NCBI GenBank assembly: GCA_905250075.1
Contig: CAJNOP010000002.1
Coordinates: 1,927,867 to 1,991,866 of the forward strand
Direction: 5' to 3'
DNA: 64,000 bases
Source: Rotaria sp. Silwood1
Lineage: Eukaryota; Rotifera; Eurotatoria; Philodinida; Philodinidae
Below the pieces are notes generated by a model. That model had not been told where the DNA came from. It did no database searches and saw only the letters and a program-made list of their open reading frames with translations. Numbering within the stretch: position 1 is the first letter of the stretch; every line of letters starts with the position of its first letter. Positions 34,213-44,237 of this stretch are shown here, piece after piece. The translations under genes and the position numbers were made by a program.

Positions 34213-36366
34213 TTAAGAATGATTTGAGCTTTGCCAATCATATAGACCTATAGTTTTCACGGCATCCGTTACGTTCTCAACTGGGCACTGTTTGATCGTG
34301 AGATGGAATTCGTCGGGATACTTCAGTCTCAATCCGAATGGCGCCATCACTGAATGATTCGTACCTTGAGACCAAGATGCAGGATCATATGTAGTTCTCA
34401 CTGTGAACATTGATCTTGGAAACTCGGACACAGTTATATTCATTGCTGCCCAGTACATGTGTTGTACTGCTTCGATGTTAAAAGATATCCCTTTCGCTTG
34501 TAGCTTTTGATACCAGTAATCTGGTTTGCATACCAACTCTGTTGTAATGTTTATCATCTTCATAAAAACATCCGATTTGCCTACGATATGACGATCTGAC
34601 CATCCCCCATAATACTCTCCAGGTGGTAGTAATAAATGATTTTTGTTCATGTTTAAAAAGTTATGATGATTGCATAAGTAAAGTTCATCAGCTCTAGTTA
34701 AAATAAACCAGTCATAGATTTTAAGTAAATCAAATTCATAAATTTTTTGTTGTACAAGCCACCTCAAGGCAAGTAACATTCCTGAAGATGCAGGATGTGA
34801 ACAGTTCGAAATTCCACCCATAAATATTCCTGGAATTTGACAGTAGTTTCTCCATTTATCTTTTACTTCATCTGTGTTACATGTTTCTGCTGCCTTTTCA
34901 AAGATGCCATCCCAATAAGGATAACTAGGTATTGTCCAAATATATTGAGCTAGATCGTGCAAAAGTGTTCTTTTTTCTGCGTTCGCGAGATAGAGCGCTA
35001 AATGCGCTTGTAGAGGACGAAGAAGAAATTTATGAAGAGATTTCCAAGATAGATCGCCACCACGAGCTTGTCCAATTATAATCACTAATACTCGTGTCTT
35101 TTCTTGGTGTTCTTTCATCCAGGACATGGTTTCTGAAATGCCATCTTCTATTCTAACTGTAGGTTTCCATCCTAATATATTACTAGCACGATGAAGAGCA
35201 GCAATTTTACCTTTATCATCTTCTGGTTGTAAATTATCAAATACAATGTCCATTTTGCTCTGAAACTTAGCTTCTGCAAGCATATTGACAATGCTAGCTA
35301 CTTTGTTAATCGTTGTCACTTTTCCACTACCTATTTGTATAACTCCTTTGTTCATTCCTTTGTCGAGCATTAAAAGCAAACTGTCGACTACGTCATCAAC
35401 GTAAATAAAATCTCGATATTGTTTGCCTGATCCCCAGACTGTGAAATTCTCGTTTTCAAACTTTAATGCTTTTCTTATCAATGATGGAATAACTTGTCCA
35501 GTTGTAGCGGTAAAGTCACTGTAAGGACCATAAACATTATGAAGACGTAATAAACCAACATTGAAGTCATTGGATTGCACTAGTTTTAACTCATGTTCCC
35601 CTATCAGTTTACTCCAACCATAAGAAAATTCTGATTCAGCTGAAGAAGTTTGACTGTTTCTTAGAGCATAAATACCGAGCTCATCTTGTAAAAATTTTGG
35701 ACAGCAATAAACTGTTCCAACATCGATAAAATTTCCGACTCGGTTTGTTTTAGCAGCATATATTGTATTGGAATCAATGACTATATTATCGTGAAAAACA
35801 GATATTTGATGTGACAACATGTAATTCACTCCGGCAACAACACTCGCCAAATGGAAGACCACATCGGCTCCTCTTATGAATTTCAGTGCTTCATTAGCAT
35901 TTCGTAGATCCACCAAGCAGATATCACGACTAGCAGATATAGCCCACGTTCCATTTCTAAACTGCAGATTGTCTAAACGACCTCGCCACAAATTATCTAA
36001 TACTTTTATTTGACTTGCATTATAACGTTGCCTCAAACGTTTAACTAGATGACTACCAATAAAACCCGCTCCACCAGTAACAATGAAACGTGGATGGTTT
36101 GCATTTGGATGAAATAATCCATTTTTCTCTCCATAGTAAGGGCAGCCATCATAGTTGTTTCCGAGTCTCGGATAAATAGGCAAAGGATAGGGAACATGTG
36201 TTACTGTTTTATACTGGATGTTTTGTGAGTTTCCATATCGCACTTTCTGCTGATCGAAGTTGATTTTATTTTTGAAATACATTAAATTCAAGAACAAAAC
36301 AATAACCACAAATATTAATATGCTCAGAGATTTTAATGAGAACGAGCCTTGTTGCAATACTTTCAT
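34213..36366 (-). CDS. sugar-nucleotide epimerase fused to glycosyltransferase-like domain, Golgi type II
   Basis: A single uninterrupted 717-codon frame. Residues 11-31 form one membrane helix after a short basic N-terminus, as in type II Golgi proteins. Residues 93-417 are an extended SDR related to GDP-mannose 3,5-epimerase and UDP-glucose epimerases: VTGGAGFIGSHL (cofactor loop, 97-104), DLRNANEAL, FHLASVVAGV, catalytic Tyr249 and Lys253 (SYGWSK), LRLHNVYGPY, VWGSGKQYRDFIYVDD and LGWKPTV. Residues 424-717 form a second domain beginning VLVIIIGQARGGDLSWKSLH, with YDWFILTRADELYL (acidic pair like a glycosyltransferase DxD) and LLPPGEYYGGWSDRHIVG. I recall a GQARGG..WKSLH domain in algal and protist glycan proteins, unnamed. 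Likely role: making and transferring a modified sugar in the Golgi. Intronless, unlike most genes here, which suggests horizontal or retro origin. Start chosen at the first ATG before the helix. Confidence 0.85.
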   Translation of the reverse strand: MKVLQQGSFSLKSLSILIFVVIVLFLNLMYFKNKINFDQQKVRYGNSQNIQYKTVTHVPYPLPIYPRLGNNYDGCPYYGEKNGLFHPNANHPRFIVTGGAGFIGSHLVKRLRQRYNASQIKVLDNLWRGRLDNLQFRNGTWAISASRDICLVDLRNANEALKFIRGADVVFHLASVVAGVNYMLSHQISVFHDNIVIDSNTIYAAKTNRVGNFIDVGTVYCCPKFLQDELGIYALRNSQTSSAESEFSYGWSKLIGEHELKLVQSNDFNVGLLRLHNVYGPYSDFTATTGQVIPSLIRKALKFENENFTVWGSGKQYRDFIYVDDVVDSLLLMLDKGMNKGVIQIGSGKVTTINKVASIVNMLAEAKFQSKMDIVFDNLQPEDDKGKIAALHRASNILGWKPTVRIEDGISETMSWMKEHQEKTRVLVIIIGQARGGDLSWKSLHKFLLRPLQAHLALYLANAEKRTLLHDLAQYIWTIPSYPYWDGIFEKAAETCNTDEVKDKWRNYCQIPGIFMGGISNCSHPASSGMLLALRWLVQQKIYEFDLLKIYDWFILTRADELYLCNHHNFLNMNKNHLLLPPGEYYGGWSDRHIVGKSDVFMKMINITTELVCKPDYWYQKLQAKGISFNIEAVQHMYWAAMNITVSEFPRSMFTVRTTYDPASWSQGTNHSVMAPFGLRLKYPDEFHLTIKQCPVENVTDAVKTIGLYDWQSSNHS

Positions 36367-36496
36367 GATAAGAGAATAACTTATTGCAACAAGTTGATAC
36401 TTTTTTGTTTAGACTATTTTTTACAAACAGAGATTGAACACGCGTTAACACATTGTTCACGTTTTCTGGCTCCAATCCAATATATTATATCAGGTT

Positions 36497-36679
36497 GAGG
36501 CCTATAATAATAACGATAGGCAAGGACCAGTTCAACACACTTTATCTTGTTTCGACGAATTAGTTCGTTTACTAGAACAAAAAGATATATTTTCTATTGC
36601 AGACCATTATTTGGGTGAAGAAAAGAATCTAATGAAGATCACACTTGCAACTGCTCGAATTTTTTTCCATCACATCTGA
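36497..36679 (+). pseudogene. possible exon remnant, unknown family
   Basis: An open stretch preceded by an acceptor-like ATCAG encodes EAYNNNDRQGPVQHTLSCFD, ELVRLLEQKDIFSIADHYLG and EEKNLMKITLATARIFFHHI, then a stop. Composition looks like protein rather than noise, but no family is recognised and no neighbouring exon joins it. It lies divergently about 130 bp upstream of the epimerase fusion gene. Confidence 0.3.
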
Positions 36680-37200
36680 CCGATCGGTTGTCATTCTTGA
36701 CTGGTTTGACAAAGCCTGGTACGCTTAATATATCAGTTAAGCAATAAATTCATTTCAGAAACAATCTATTACTTCAGTTTTACGAAGATATACAGTGTAA
36801 AACTCATATAGCACTTGAAGTTTCGAATAGTAACAAGTTCTATTTTAGTCTGTCAGGTGTCATTAATGCTAGCATTAAGAACGAACGAAGATTTCTTTCA
36901 AAATGTTCCATTTAGTAACTCACAGCAATTAATAATGAATTACATCTATACTATGCTTTGAATAAGTGTAGTTTCAGAAAATGATAGTGTAACGAAAAAT
37001 TGAATGAGAGAGAGATGGATGGTTGGTTTTTCGTTACTGCTGCAGCCTTTATTTTATTGTGATCACAATGACAAACTGGAAGAGTAGCGTTATCACTATT
37101 CTCAGTGTACGATGTTAACTCCTCTACTACATTATCCAATTGTGTTGTTCTTTTCTTTTACACGTCCTTATATACTAGTTACGTTAGATTACTCGGCTAC

Positions 37201-37296
37201 ACAAGAGAAGAGAAGATATACATATCTATATAGAACGTTCAAGGTCACATAAGGGAATAGAAGATACAAATATACGTGTAGAATGTCCGAGGTTAC
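37201..37296. repeat. two copies of a 48-bp degenerate tandem repeat
   Basis: ACAAGAGAAGAGAAGATATA.. and ATAAGGGAATAGAAGATACA.. are adjacent 48-bp units ending AAGGTCAC and GAGGTTAC; a third partial unit follows. No function apparent. Confidence 0.5.
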
Positions 37297-37483
37297 ACAA
37301 GAGAAAACGAGAACGATATTACAACACCAAACAAGAACGAGAGTTCATCAGCTAAGAAGGTCATATCGCGCAAGAGTTACATTATGCAAGGATGATATCT
37401 AACATTGATAACATTGTACAAGGATCATATGTTGTAGGCGTATTGTGCCTATTGGCACAGATAGAACATGACTGAGGAGAATA

Positions 37484-37718
37484 TCTACACCCACACTCTC
37501 ACGCACACCCTTCTTTCAGGTTGTTGATACATTAAAAATAATATACGAAATGTATAGCTCGTAGAAAGGGTGTGGGTGTGGGTTGTGGGTGCAGGTGGGT
37601 GTCGGTGTGGGTTTGAGTGTGGGTGTGGGTGTGAGTGTGGGTGTAGGTATGGATCTGGATGTTGGTAAATAGAAGACTCACATCAATGACACACCCACAC
37701 CCACACCCTACACACATT
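37484..37718. repeat. telomere-like hairpin repeat with AGAAGACTCACATC loop
   Basis: An AC-rich word (ACACCCACACTCTCACGCAC) lies at about 37490. A long GT-rich arm (AAGGGTGTGGGTGTGGGTTG.. from 37566 to about 37660) is followed by a loop containing AGAAGACTCACATC and a short AC-rich arm (ACACACCCACACCCACACCC). The loop word recurs in the copy at 41.9 kb. A mariner relic begins immediately to the right. Confidence 0.8.
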
Positions 37719-37720
37719 CA

Positions 37721-38365
37721 TGATGAATTAACTGATGGTTATGGACCAGATGTTGTTTCATATAGTACAGTTGCTCATTGGGTTTATCGATTTTCAAGTA
37801 GATGAGAGTCGCTGGAACATGATTCTTGCAATGGTCGCCGTTATCTGTCATCACTCAACGAAATATTGGTGGGGTCAAGAACCTGCTGAATGATGCTCCA
37901 CATCTTAGTCTTGATTGTGTTGCTACCTCTCAGACATAGTCTATCATACGTATTATCGCGATAAATGTTCAAACAGATTAGTCAAAAGATTTACATGAGA
38001 AAAGATTTTCATAAAAAACCATGGCATTAAATTTGCATCGTCACAATGCAAAACTACGTATACAAGATAATACTCTTAATCTTAAGTACGTTCAAGAAGA
38101 ATACTCCAAAGTTATGATTCATCCATCATATCAACCAGGTCCTGGTCCTTCGGACTTTTCGTTGTCTAGTTGTTTGAAACCTATCCCAAGTACATATTCA
38201 GATGCTGCAAGTTTTATCCGAGGAGCTGCATTTGTAAACTGTTTAGAAATATCAAAGGACATCTCAGAAGTGAATTAAAGAGATGAAGCTTTTTACCGAG
38301 CATTATGGGGACCACTTCCAAGATTTACTGTAAAAAGATTAGGAAAATGCTTGTTTTTTGGCTAG
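37721..38365 (+). pseudogene. mariner-type transposase relic
   Basis: The N-terminal helix-turn-helix region reads GYGPDVVSYSTVAHWVYRFS, a stop, then ESLEHDSCNGRRLSSLN and NLLNDAPHLSLDCVATS. After a deletion, 38021-38365 gives the C-terminal catalytic part: LHRHNAKLRIQ (family HHDNARPH, second Asp lost), VMIHPSYQPGPGPSDFSL (family PHPPYSPDLAPSDFFLF) and DEAFYRALWGPLPR, with a further stop after SEVN. Stops, deletions and changed catalytic residues make it inactive. Confidence 0.8.
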
Positions 38366-38952
38366 TATTCATTTGAGCAGTAAGAATATTGGAATGAGCA
38401 ATAACTAAGATACGATATAGTAACAAGTAACCCTCGTCGCTACGCCTCGCTTGACCCTCGACTGAAGGTTTGCTTACGAAAAGGTTAGACTGTTTTGTGA
38501 ACGCAATTCCTGATAATATTAAAACAATGTGGATGCATATTTATTTAATATTATTTGGATGATTCATAATAGGATATCCAAGGTCTATTTCAGGTAGTTT
38601 TTATGTAAAATGCTTGTTGTTATGTATAAGTTATAAAAGGAACGTACTTTAAAAGTTGATATTGTAAAACCATCATTAATACCTTGTGATAAGGCTAGCT
38701 ACATTTTTAGTTTTTTTTAATGTTATGAAATGACATTTGTTGCAGCACTTTTACGTTTAATCAGAACTTAAGTACTGGATGTTCAGATGCGAATCAACTT
38801 ATAAAGTCGTACAGTAATACGAATATTAGTATCACGTGATGACAACAATATAAGAAAAACATTTTAAATGGTTACTGTGTATTTATATGTATGGTGACTT
38901 CATTTGAATGCAGTTCGACTAGGATAATTCTATGCTCTGATGTTATATTTTC

Positions 38953-39075
38953 GGGTGTGGGCGTGGGTGCGCGCCGGTATGTTTATGGGTAGGTGTAGGT
39001 ATGGATGTATGTAGTTATGAAGTGTGCATATGGCTATATCATCTAGGTAACTACACCGCCATCTACATCCACTCC
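38953..39075. repeat. telomere-like hairpin repeat
   Basis: GT-rich arm GGGTGTGGGCGTGGGTGCGC.. and GGGTAGGTGTAGGTATGGAT, then a short loop and an AC-rich arm CTACACCGCCATCTACATCC. A longer AC-rich tract without GT partner lies at about 39298-39490 (CACACCCACACCCATCCTC). Confidence 0.65.
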
Positions 39076-39546
39076 CTATTGACATTTGAAAACCATCAGA
39101 AGAGTATCTTCTTCTTGTTTGTTTCTCGAAAAAGACTGTTCTTTATGATAAAGGCTAGTAAATGTTAATTACTAGGCTATGCTGTGTGGACTTCGACTTA
39201 CGTGGACATACAGCGTGTAGCTGCATCAAGAGCACATCCATGAACAGAAGTAGACCTAAATTCATATTCCATCGACAACGGCACGTTATACGCGCCAAGC
39301 GACACCCTCACCTACACTACTACATCCCATGCCCGAATGAAAAAATCAAAGTCACTACCACATATATACATACGGCCGCACCACTCCACACCTTTACCAT
39401 CGACTTGACGTCTAAAGCCGAACTGCAAATTCATACCTCACACCCACACCCATCCTCAGCCAAACTTTTCCACACTTTCACGGTTACGGTGCGACAAACA
39501 TTCATCCATGCTTTGGGCGCCTCCTTGTAACTACTGCAACCTATAT

Positions 39547-39684
39547 CCCCCCCCCCCCCCCCCNNNNNNNNNNNNNNNNNNNNNNNNNNNNNNNNNNNNN
39601 NNNNNNNNNNNNNNNNNNNNNNNNNNNNNNNNNNNNNNNNNNNNNNNNNNNNNNNNNNNNNNNCCCCCCCCCCCCCCCCCCCCC
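39547..39684. repeat. poly-C tract interrupted by a 100-N gap
   Basis: 17 C before the gap (39547-39563) and 21 C after it (39664-39684). The gap of exactly 100 N (39564-39663) is a placeholder; the homopolymer probably broke the assembly, so real length and content are unknown. Confidence 0.95.
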
Positions 39685-40213
39685 AGAGCCCATTAAACTA
39701 TGAGTACCTATTCATACGTTTGGAGACCTGCCGTCATCCAACTTCTCATTAACCATCCCTGATATGTTAGAAAATGAAGCAAAAATACATATGTATATAA
39801 TTGGTGGACAGCCCACCCTCTAAACCCTCTGATTTGCTGATTCTTCAAAGCTAAAAAAGTATGACTGGTAGATAGCCCACCCTCGAAAATCTATGATTCG
39901 CTTATTCGTCATGCTGAAAGTATAAGTTTGTAATTTGATATTTTTTTGATCTTACAGAATCCTTTTTTGACTCCGTACAAACAAACAAACCCACAAACTA
40001 TTTTAATTCGTATGACCCTCCCTTCAGTCGAGGGAATAATTTTTGAGCAATAAGAAAACTATCTTTGAGCAATTTTATAATATTAAATGTGCAATAATTA
40101 ATTGATTAAATAACAGTAGTAATTTCATATTTTAGCAACAAGAAAAAGGAAAAGTAGGATATTTTTATTTACAATTGACAATAAAAAAAAATGAAAAATG
40201 AAAAATGAATACA

Positions 40214-40397
40214 TTATTGTGTCAATAAAGCTTTTTTTGCTTCAGCTGGTCTTCCTCTTTTCTTTTAGTATTAATATCCACATCTTTTGCCTCTGGTGAG
40301 GGTTTGCACCCTCACCCTGTTATCAAGAGACTAGCTTCATATCATTGTCACTTTCACTGTCAGAAATATACTGCGTTACGCGTTGTGATTGAGCCAT
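40214..40397 (-). pseudogene. broken N-terminal fragment with AT-hook-like motif, probably transposon-derived
   Basis: Starts MAQSQRVTQYISDSESDNDM then stops; after a frame change the next part reads EAKDVDINTKRKRGRPAEAK KALLTQ and stops. KRGRP is an AT-hook core and the SDSESD acidic patch is common at transposase N-termini. The break coincides with a perfect 9-bp hairpin (GGTGAGGGT, TTGC, ACCCTCACC at 40295-40316). Family not identified. Confidence 0.35.
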
Positions 40398-41906
40398 TTC
40401 TATAAATTATATATTTTATTTTATAAGATTGAAAAAATACGATTTGTATAAATAAATTCTTAACGTAAGAATTTTCTCATCCACTGTATTAGAATTGTCC
40501 TATTGAACATCTTGAAAATTTTCTTATGATTATCTTACACTATATAAGGGATTTTTCCAACATTTGATATTTATGTAATATATATCAATGTTCTCGTCTA
40601 TGGGAGAACAGCTTTAAATTCTATTGTCTTCTCAATCTCATTTGTTTTTCTACATTTTTTCTCATATACCATGTTTCAAGGGTACGAAATCAATCAAGCT
40701 CACGTAAACACATAACAGTATAAACCATACAATTTACATAAATGAATTCGTATTGCCCTTTTTATGTGAAATTTATCTTTAATTTAAATAAACTATTGCT
40801 CATTCAGTATAGTTATTGCTGATTCAATATAATTATTGCTCATTCAATATAATTATTGTTGAATCTAATTATTGCTCATTTCAATTATTTCATCGCTCAA
40901 TTAAATATAAATCTTTTTTTTTATGAATAAATATTTGAAATTTCGAGAACTTTTTAACTGACTTATGTAAAAGATTTATACTAGTCTGGAATAAATGTAC
41001 AACTAATGAATCTTAGGCTGTCGATTTCTTTTTTGTCTCATGCTACGTCTGTAATTCCTTTTTTTTTACAATTTGTGTTTTTTTATTAGGATCAATCAAT
41101 TCAAATAACTAAAACTACTTTTGATATCATAGAAGTGAGTTGAGTTGAAAAATAAATTATTTTCTAAATCAAAACAAAAACTATCCAATAAATTCATAGT
41201 TTAAGAGGAAATATTATTGGTAAGTTTTCTAAGATAAACACATTAATAAAATGAAAAGAGAAAAATAATGCTAAATTAAATGTTGAAGTACACATCAACA
41301 TTGAAACTAGATTTAAATATATGATCAAAATCACAATCAACAAGTTTATTCTATCCACATTTCTTCCCTAAAAAAAATGTATAAGCTATGCCCTTATTAT
41401 TCACTACTATAATTTTACACTACATAAAAATAAAAAATGTATACTATCATGTTTATAAATATTTCAAAAATATTAGTTATTCATATAAAATTTTTTTTTT
41501 CGAATAATTTATCTTTTTTATTTAGTTCGTGGAAATCGTTAAAAAATAACTTGAATTTTGCTTTGTTTTAAATTAAAAGAAATTGTCTCGTACCTCTTTA
41601 TTGTATACTTTGTGTTTCACTGATCAACAAGTCTCTCTTGATTCTGTTTGTTATAATATACGATATGTGAATACAAAAAACAGCTCTACTTTCGTATTAA
41701 ACAGACATTACGCTTCATAGACACATTTATTTTATTTCTTATTCTGCCAGCACTTTATTTTACTTTTTATGATTATTTCATTTGCACATGATTGACTATT
41801 CGTGTTATTATGGGCAGAATGAGCAAAGCAGGTAAATTAAAGGCATCGATTATCGAATTGCAAGGACACAGAGTGATATTATCAGCTTGGGACTCCGTTT
41901 GTTTCA
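40398..41906. other. gene-poor AT-rich interval
   Basis: Contains the ATTGCTCATTCAATATAATT short repeats at 40795-40890; otherwise nothing supported on either strand. Confidence 0.5.
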
Positions 41907-42115
41907 AATGAGTGTGTGTGAGTGTGGGTAGGTGTGGGGTGCGGGTGTGGGGTGTGGGTCGGTGTGTGTGTGGTTCAAGAGAAGACTCACTCACACCCAC
42001 ACCCACAGCCACCCACACTCCACACCCACACCGACACCTAAACCGACACCCAAACCGACACCCACAGCCACATCCACATACCACACCCACCCACATCCAC
42101 ACCCACACCCTACAT
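41907..42115. repeat. telomere-like hairpin repeat, best-preserved copy
   Basis: GT-rich arm (GAGTGTGTGTGAGTGTGGGT, GGTGTGGGGTGTGGGTCGGT to about 41973), loop TTCAAGAGAAGACTCACTCA, then an AC-rich arm to 42115 (CACACCCACACCCACAGCC, and CCGACACCCAAACCGACACC). The G-strand is built on GTGTGG/TGTGGG, the C-strand on CCCACA. The loop AGAAGACTCAC is shared with the copy at 37.6 kb. Confidence 0.85.
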
Positions 42116-43093
42116 ATGGATTTAATTCCTCTAAAAATATCTATTCTAAAAATTAATCAATAAAAGCTGTTTTTTTTGTTAAATAAAAAGTTGACCCAGG
42201 AGGCTTCTTACAGAAAGAGATTAATACTGTTTGCAACAGCGCAAAATACAGAGAATATCAGCTTACCATGAACTGACGTTTATTGCTCATGTTTGAGACT
42301 AGATGGAGGAATTGATGCTTAGTCGAATAAAGAGGCTTCCATTCGATTCGATTCCTTTAAAAAAATCTGAATTCTATTAGATTTTGGTCTCTGAGTGGCA
42401 TTTACAATGTCACAGGCTGAAATTCTAATACAATGCGTATAACTCTGGACAGAAATGCTGAGGGGAGTTATTCTTTTGAGGTTTTTCATATCTCACTAGA
42501 CTCTATCTTATACACCGAGTCTGAGTTCAACAGCCATTGGTTAGTTGAAAATGTTTCCTCGTAAGAAAAGTTTTCCAACTCTTGCCCTACCTTACTCTGC
42601 AGGGTAGCGTAACCTTGCACATGTTTACTTGTAACAAAATTGATATAAAATTTAGAATAGTAATGAATTTTCTTGTGTAATGGTATCACTTAAAATAGAT
42701 ACGATAAGTTTACGCTGAAATATTATGAGCAATATCATCCATTTGTTTATTTTTCAATAAAAGAATATTCAACCAAATGAAGTTTATTTCAGTTTTTTTT
42801 TTGTTTTCATCGATACAATATATAGTAATCGATCTGTCTGCATTCTAACTAATAAATGTTCGTGTAATTCATATTAATATTTATTTTCAAATAAATTGAA
42901 TGAAATGCTAGCAAAATATCTTTACTATTATTATTACAAGTCCAAATATTTAATCAAATCATGTCATCTGTCTTTTTTTCTCATTGTAATCAATCATGTT
43001 TATGATATATGTGATTTATTTGATATAAAATAACACGTTTGCTTTTAAATACTGTTTCTGTTAAAATAATTTATTGTTAAACAGAAAAATATC
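42116..43093. other. intergenic
   Basis: No gene supported. A stretch near 42575-42615 (TTGCCCTACC..CTGCAGGGTAG) resembles the subterminal GGGCAGGG motifs of the 14.8-kb hAT MITE and may be a fragment of such an element. Confidence 0.4.
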
Positions 43094-43522
43094 ATGATAA
43101 AAACAATTACTATTGGCCTTTTCTTTCTCAGTAAGTTTCTGTAAATAATTTTCTGACAAAAAAAATTTTTTTTTAAATTCATTCGATGTTTAGGTATACT
43201 AATTGTTAATGGAAAAATTACAAATGAACAATTAAATTCAATTAATACAGCATTAACAACAATTAATCAACTTGAAAATCAATGTACAACATCATCTGAT
43301 TGCTTAACAGAACCAATCGGTGCTCGTGCGTGTGGTGGTCCAAATGGTTATATTGTTTATTCAAGAATAAGTTCCTACGTTGAATACATTCTTTCATTGG
43401 CTAAACTAACAACTATACTTGAACGTCAATATAATGAAGAAAATTCCATAATATCAATCTGTATCTTAGCTAAAAAACCAATAGCTGTTTGTGATAAAAA
43501 TCATATGTGTGTTGCTCAATGA
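43094..43522 (+). CDS. small secreted cysteine-containing protein, paralogue B
   Basis: Two exons (43094-43130 and 43194-43522) encode 121 residues. Exon 1 is 37 bp and the intron is phase 1, exactly as in the gene at 22.3 kb. Signal peptide MIKTITIGLFFLSILIVNG; mature part CTTSSDC, EPIGARACGGPNGYIVYS, a helical segment, SICILAKKPIAVC and a final NHMCVAQ. Shared core with paralogue A: CTTS.DC, G.RACGGPNGY.VYS, EKEYN/ERQYN..ENS, SIC, VCD. The C-terminal tail of paralogue A after the last Cys is longer. The two lie 21 kb apart in the same orientation with unrelated genes between them. Function unknown; extracellular location inferred. Confidence 0.82.
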
Positions 43523-44237
43523 TTTTCATAATAGTCCATCGCGTGATTGAAAGAAATTTATAATAAAAACATCTGAATAAAAGAAGATAAAGAAACGAAA
43601 CAATCCGATTTGTCCTATTAAAAATATTGAGCGAGAAAAACATAAACTATACAAATTGTTACAAAATGACCTTGTAATAAGTGACAATTATCAGCAATAC
43701 ATCGACATTTTAAAGACTTTTTGTTTCTTCTATTTTTTTTCTCCCTTTCGTTCTTTCAAGAAAAAAACATTACATATCAACCTGTTCTGTTCGACAACAC
43801 AGAAAGAATAATAACTTCTCATTTGCAAGCTTCTTTTTATATCTTTAAAACGCATCGATTGCTTTGATGGTACTCATCGATTAACACAAATACATTAGCA
43901 TACCAAAGAACCAACAGGTAATTAGTAATGTATTGTTATTTTCAATGATGAGTTTTGTCTTTTCTTTGAGTTTTTCTTTTAATTCAATTTGTATATTATT
44001 CTAATGAACATAGAGGACTAACACGTGTTTGTGTGTTCTGTCTGCATAGATTTTTTTTTTCATATTTAATTAGGTCAGGTATTAATTTCTGCATTTCATT
44101 GTTCTTACTAATAAGATATATAGCAGTAAAATCATATCTTTCTATGAAAATAATGTTTTGAAGATAGGAAAAGAAGTGCATCTGGCAGATGTACATCGTT
44201 ATTGTTGTTTTTTCTTTTATAGAACTTAGTGAAATCA
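43523..44237. other. intergenic
   Basis: 3' flank of the secreted protein (AATAAA-type signals near 43575) and upstream region of the kinase gene; nothing else supported. Confidence 0.5.

Larger units (their letters stand above)
38455..40034. mobile_element. candidate inverted-repeat element spanning an assembly gap
   Basis: CCCTCGACTGAAGG at 38455-38468 faces its exact reverse complement CCTTCAGTCGAGGG at 40021-40034. Just outside both ends are GAGCAATA words in mirrored orientation (38376-38410; 40042-40080), with further ATTGCTCATTCAATATAATT copies at 40795-40890, so the symmetrical structure may extend to about 38370-40890. Between the ends lie telomere-like tracts, a poly-C gap and a 64-bp direct duplication (39802, 39866; TAGCCCACCCTC). 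No target duplication recognised. Confidence 0.4.

Noticed and set aside
39162-39530. Long open frame in AC-rich sequence
   Set aside because: Low-complexity Thr/His/Pro translation caused by the CACACC repeat; not a protein gene.
41773-42163. Open frames rich in Gly/Val/Cys or Thr/His/Pro
   Set aside because: Created by the telomere-like repeat read in different frames.
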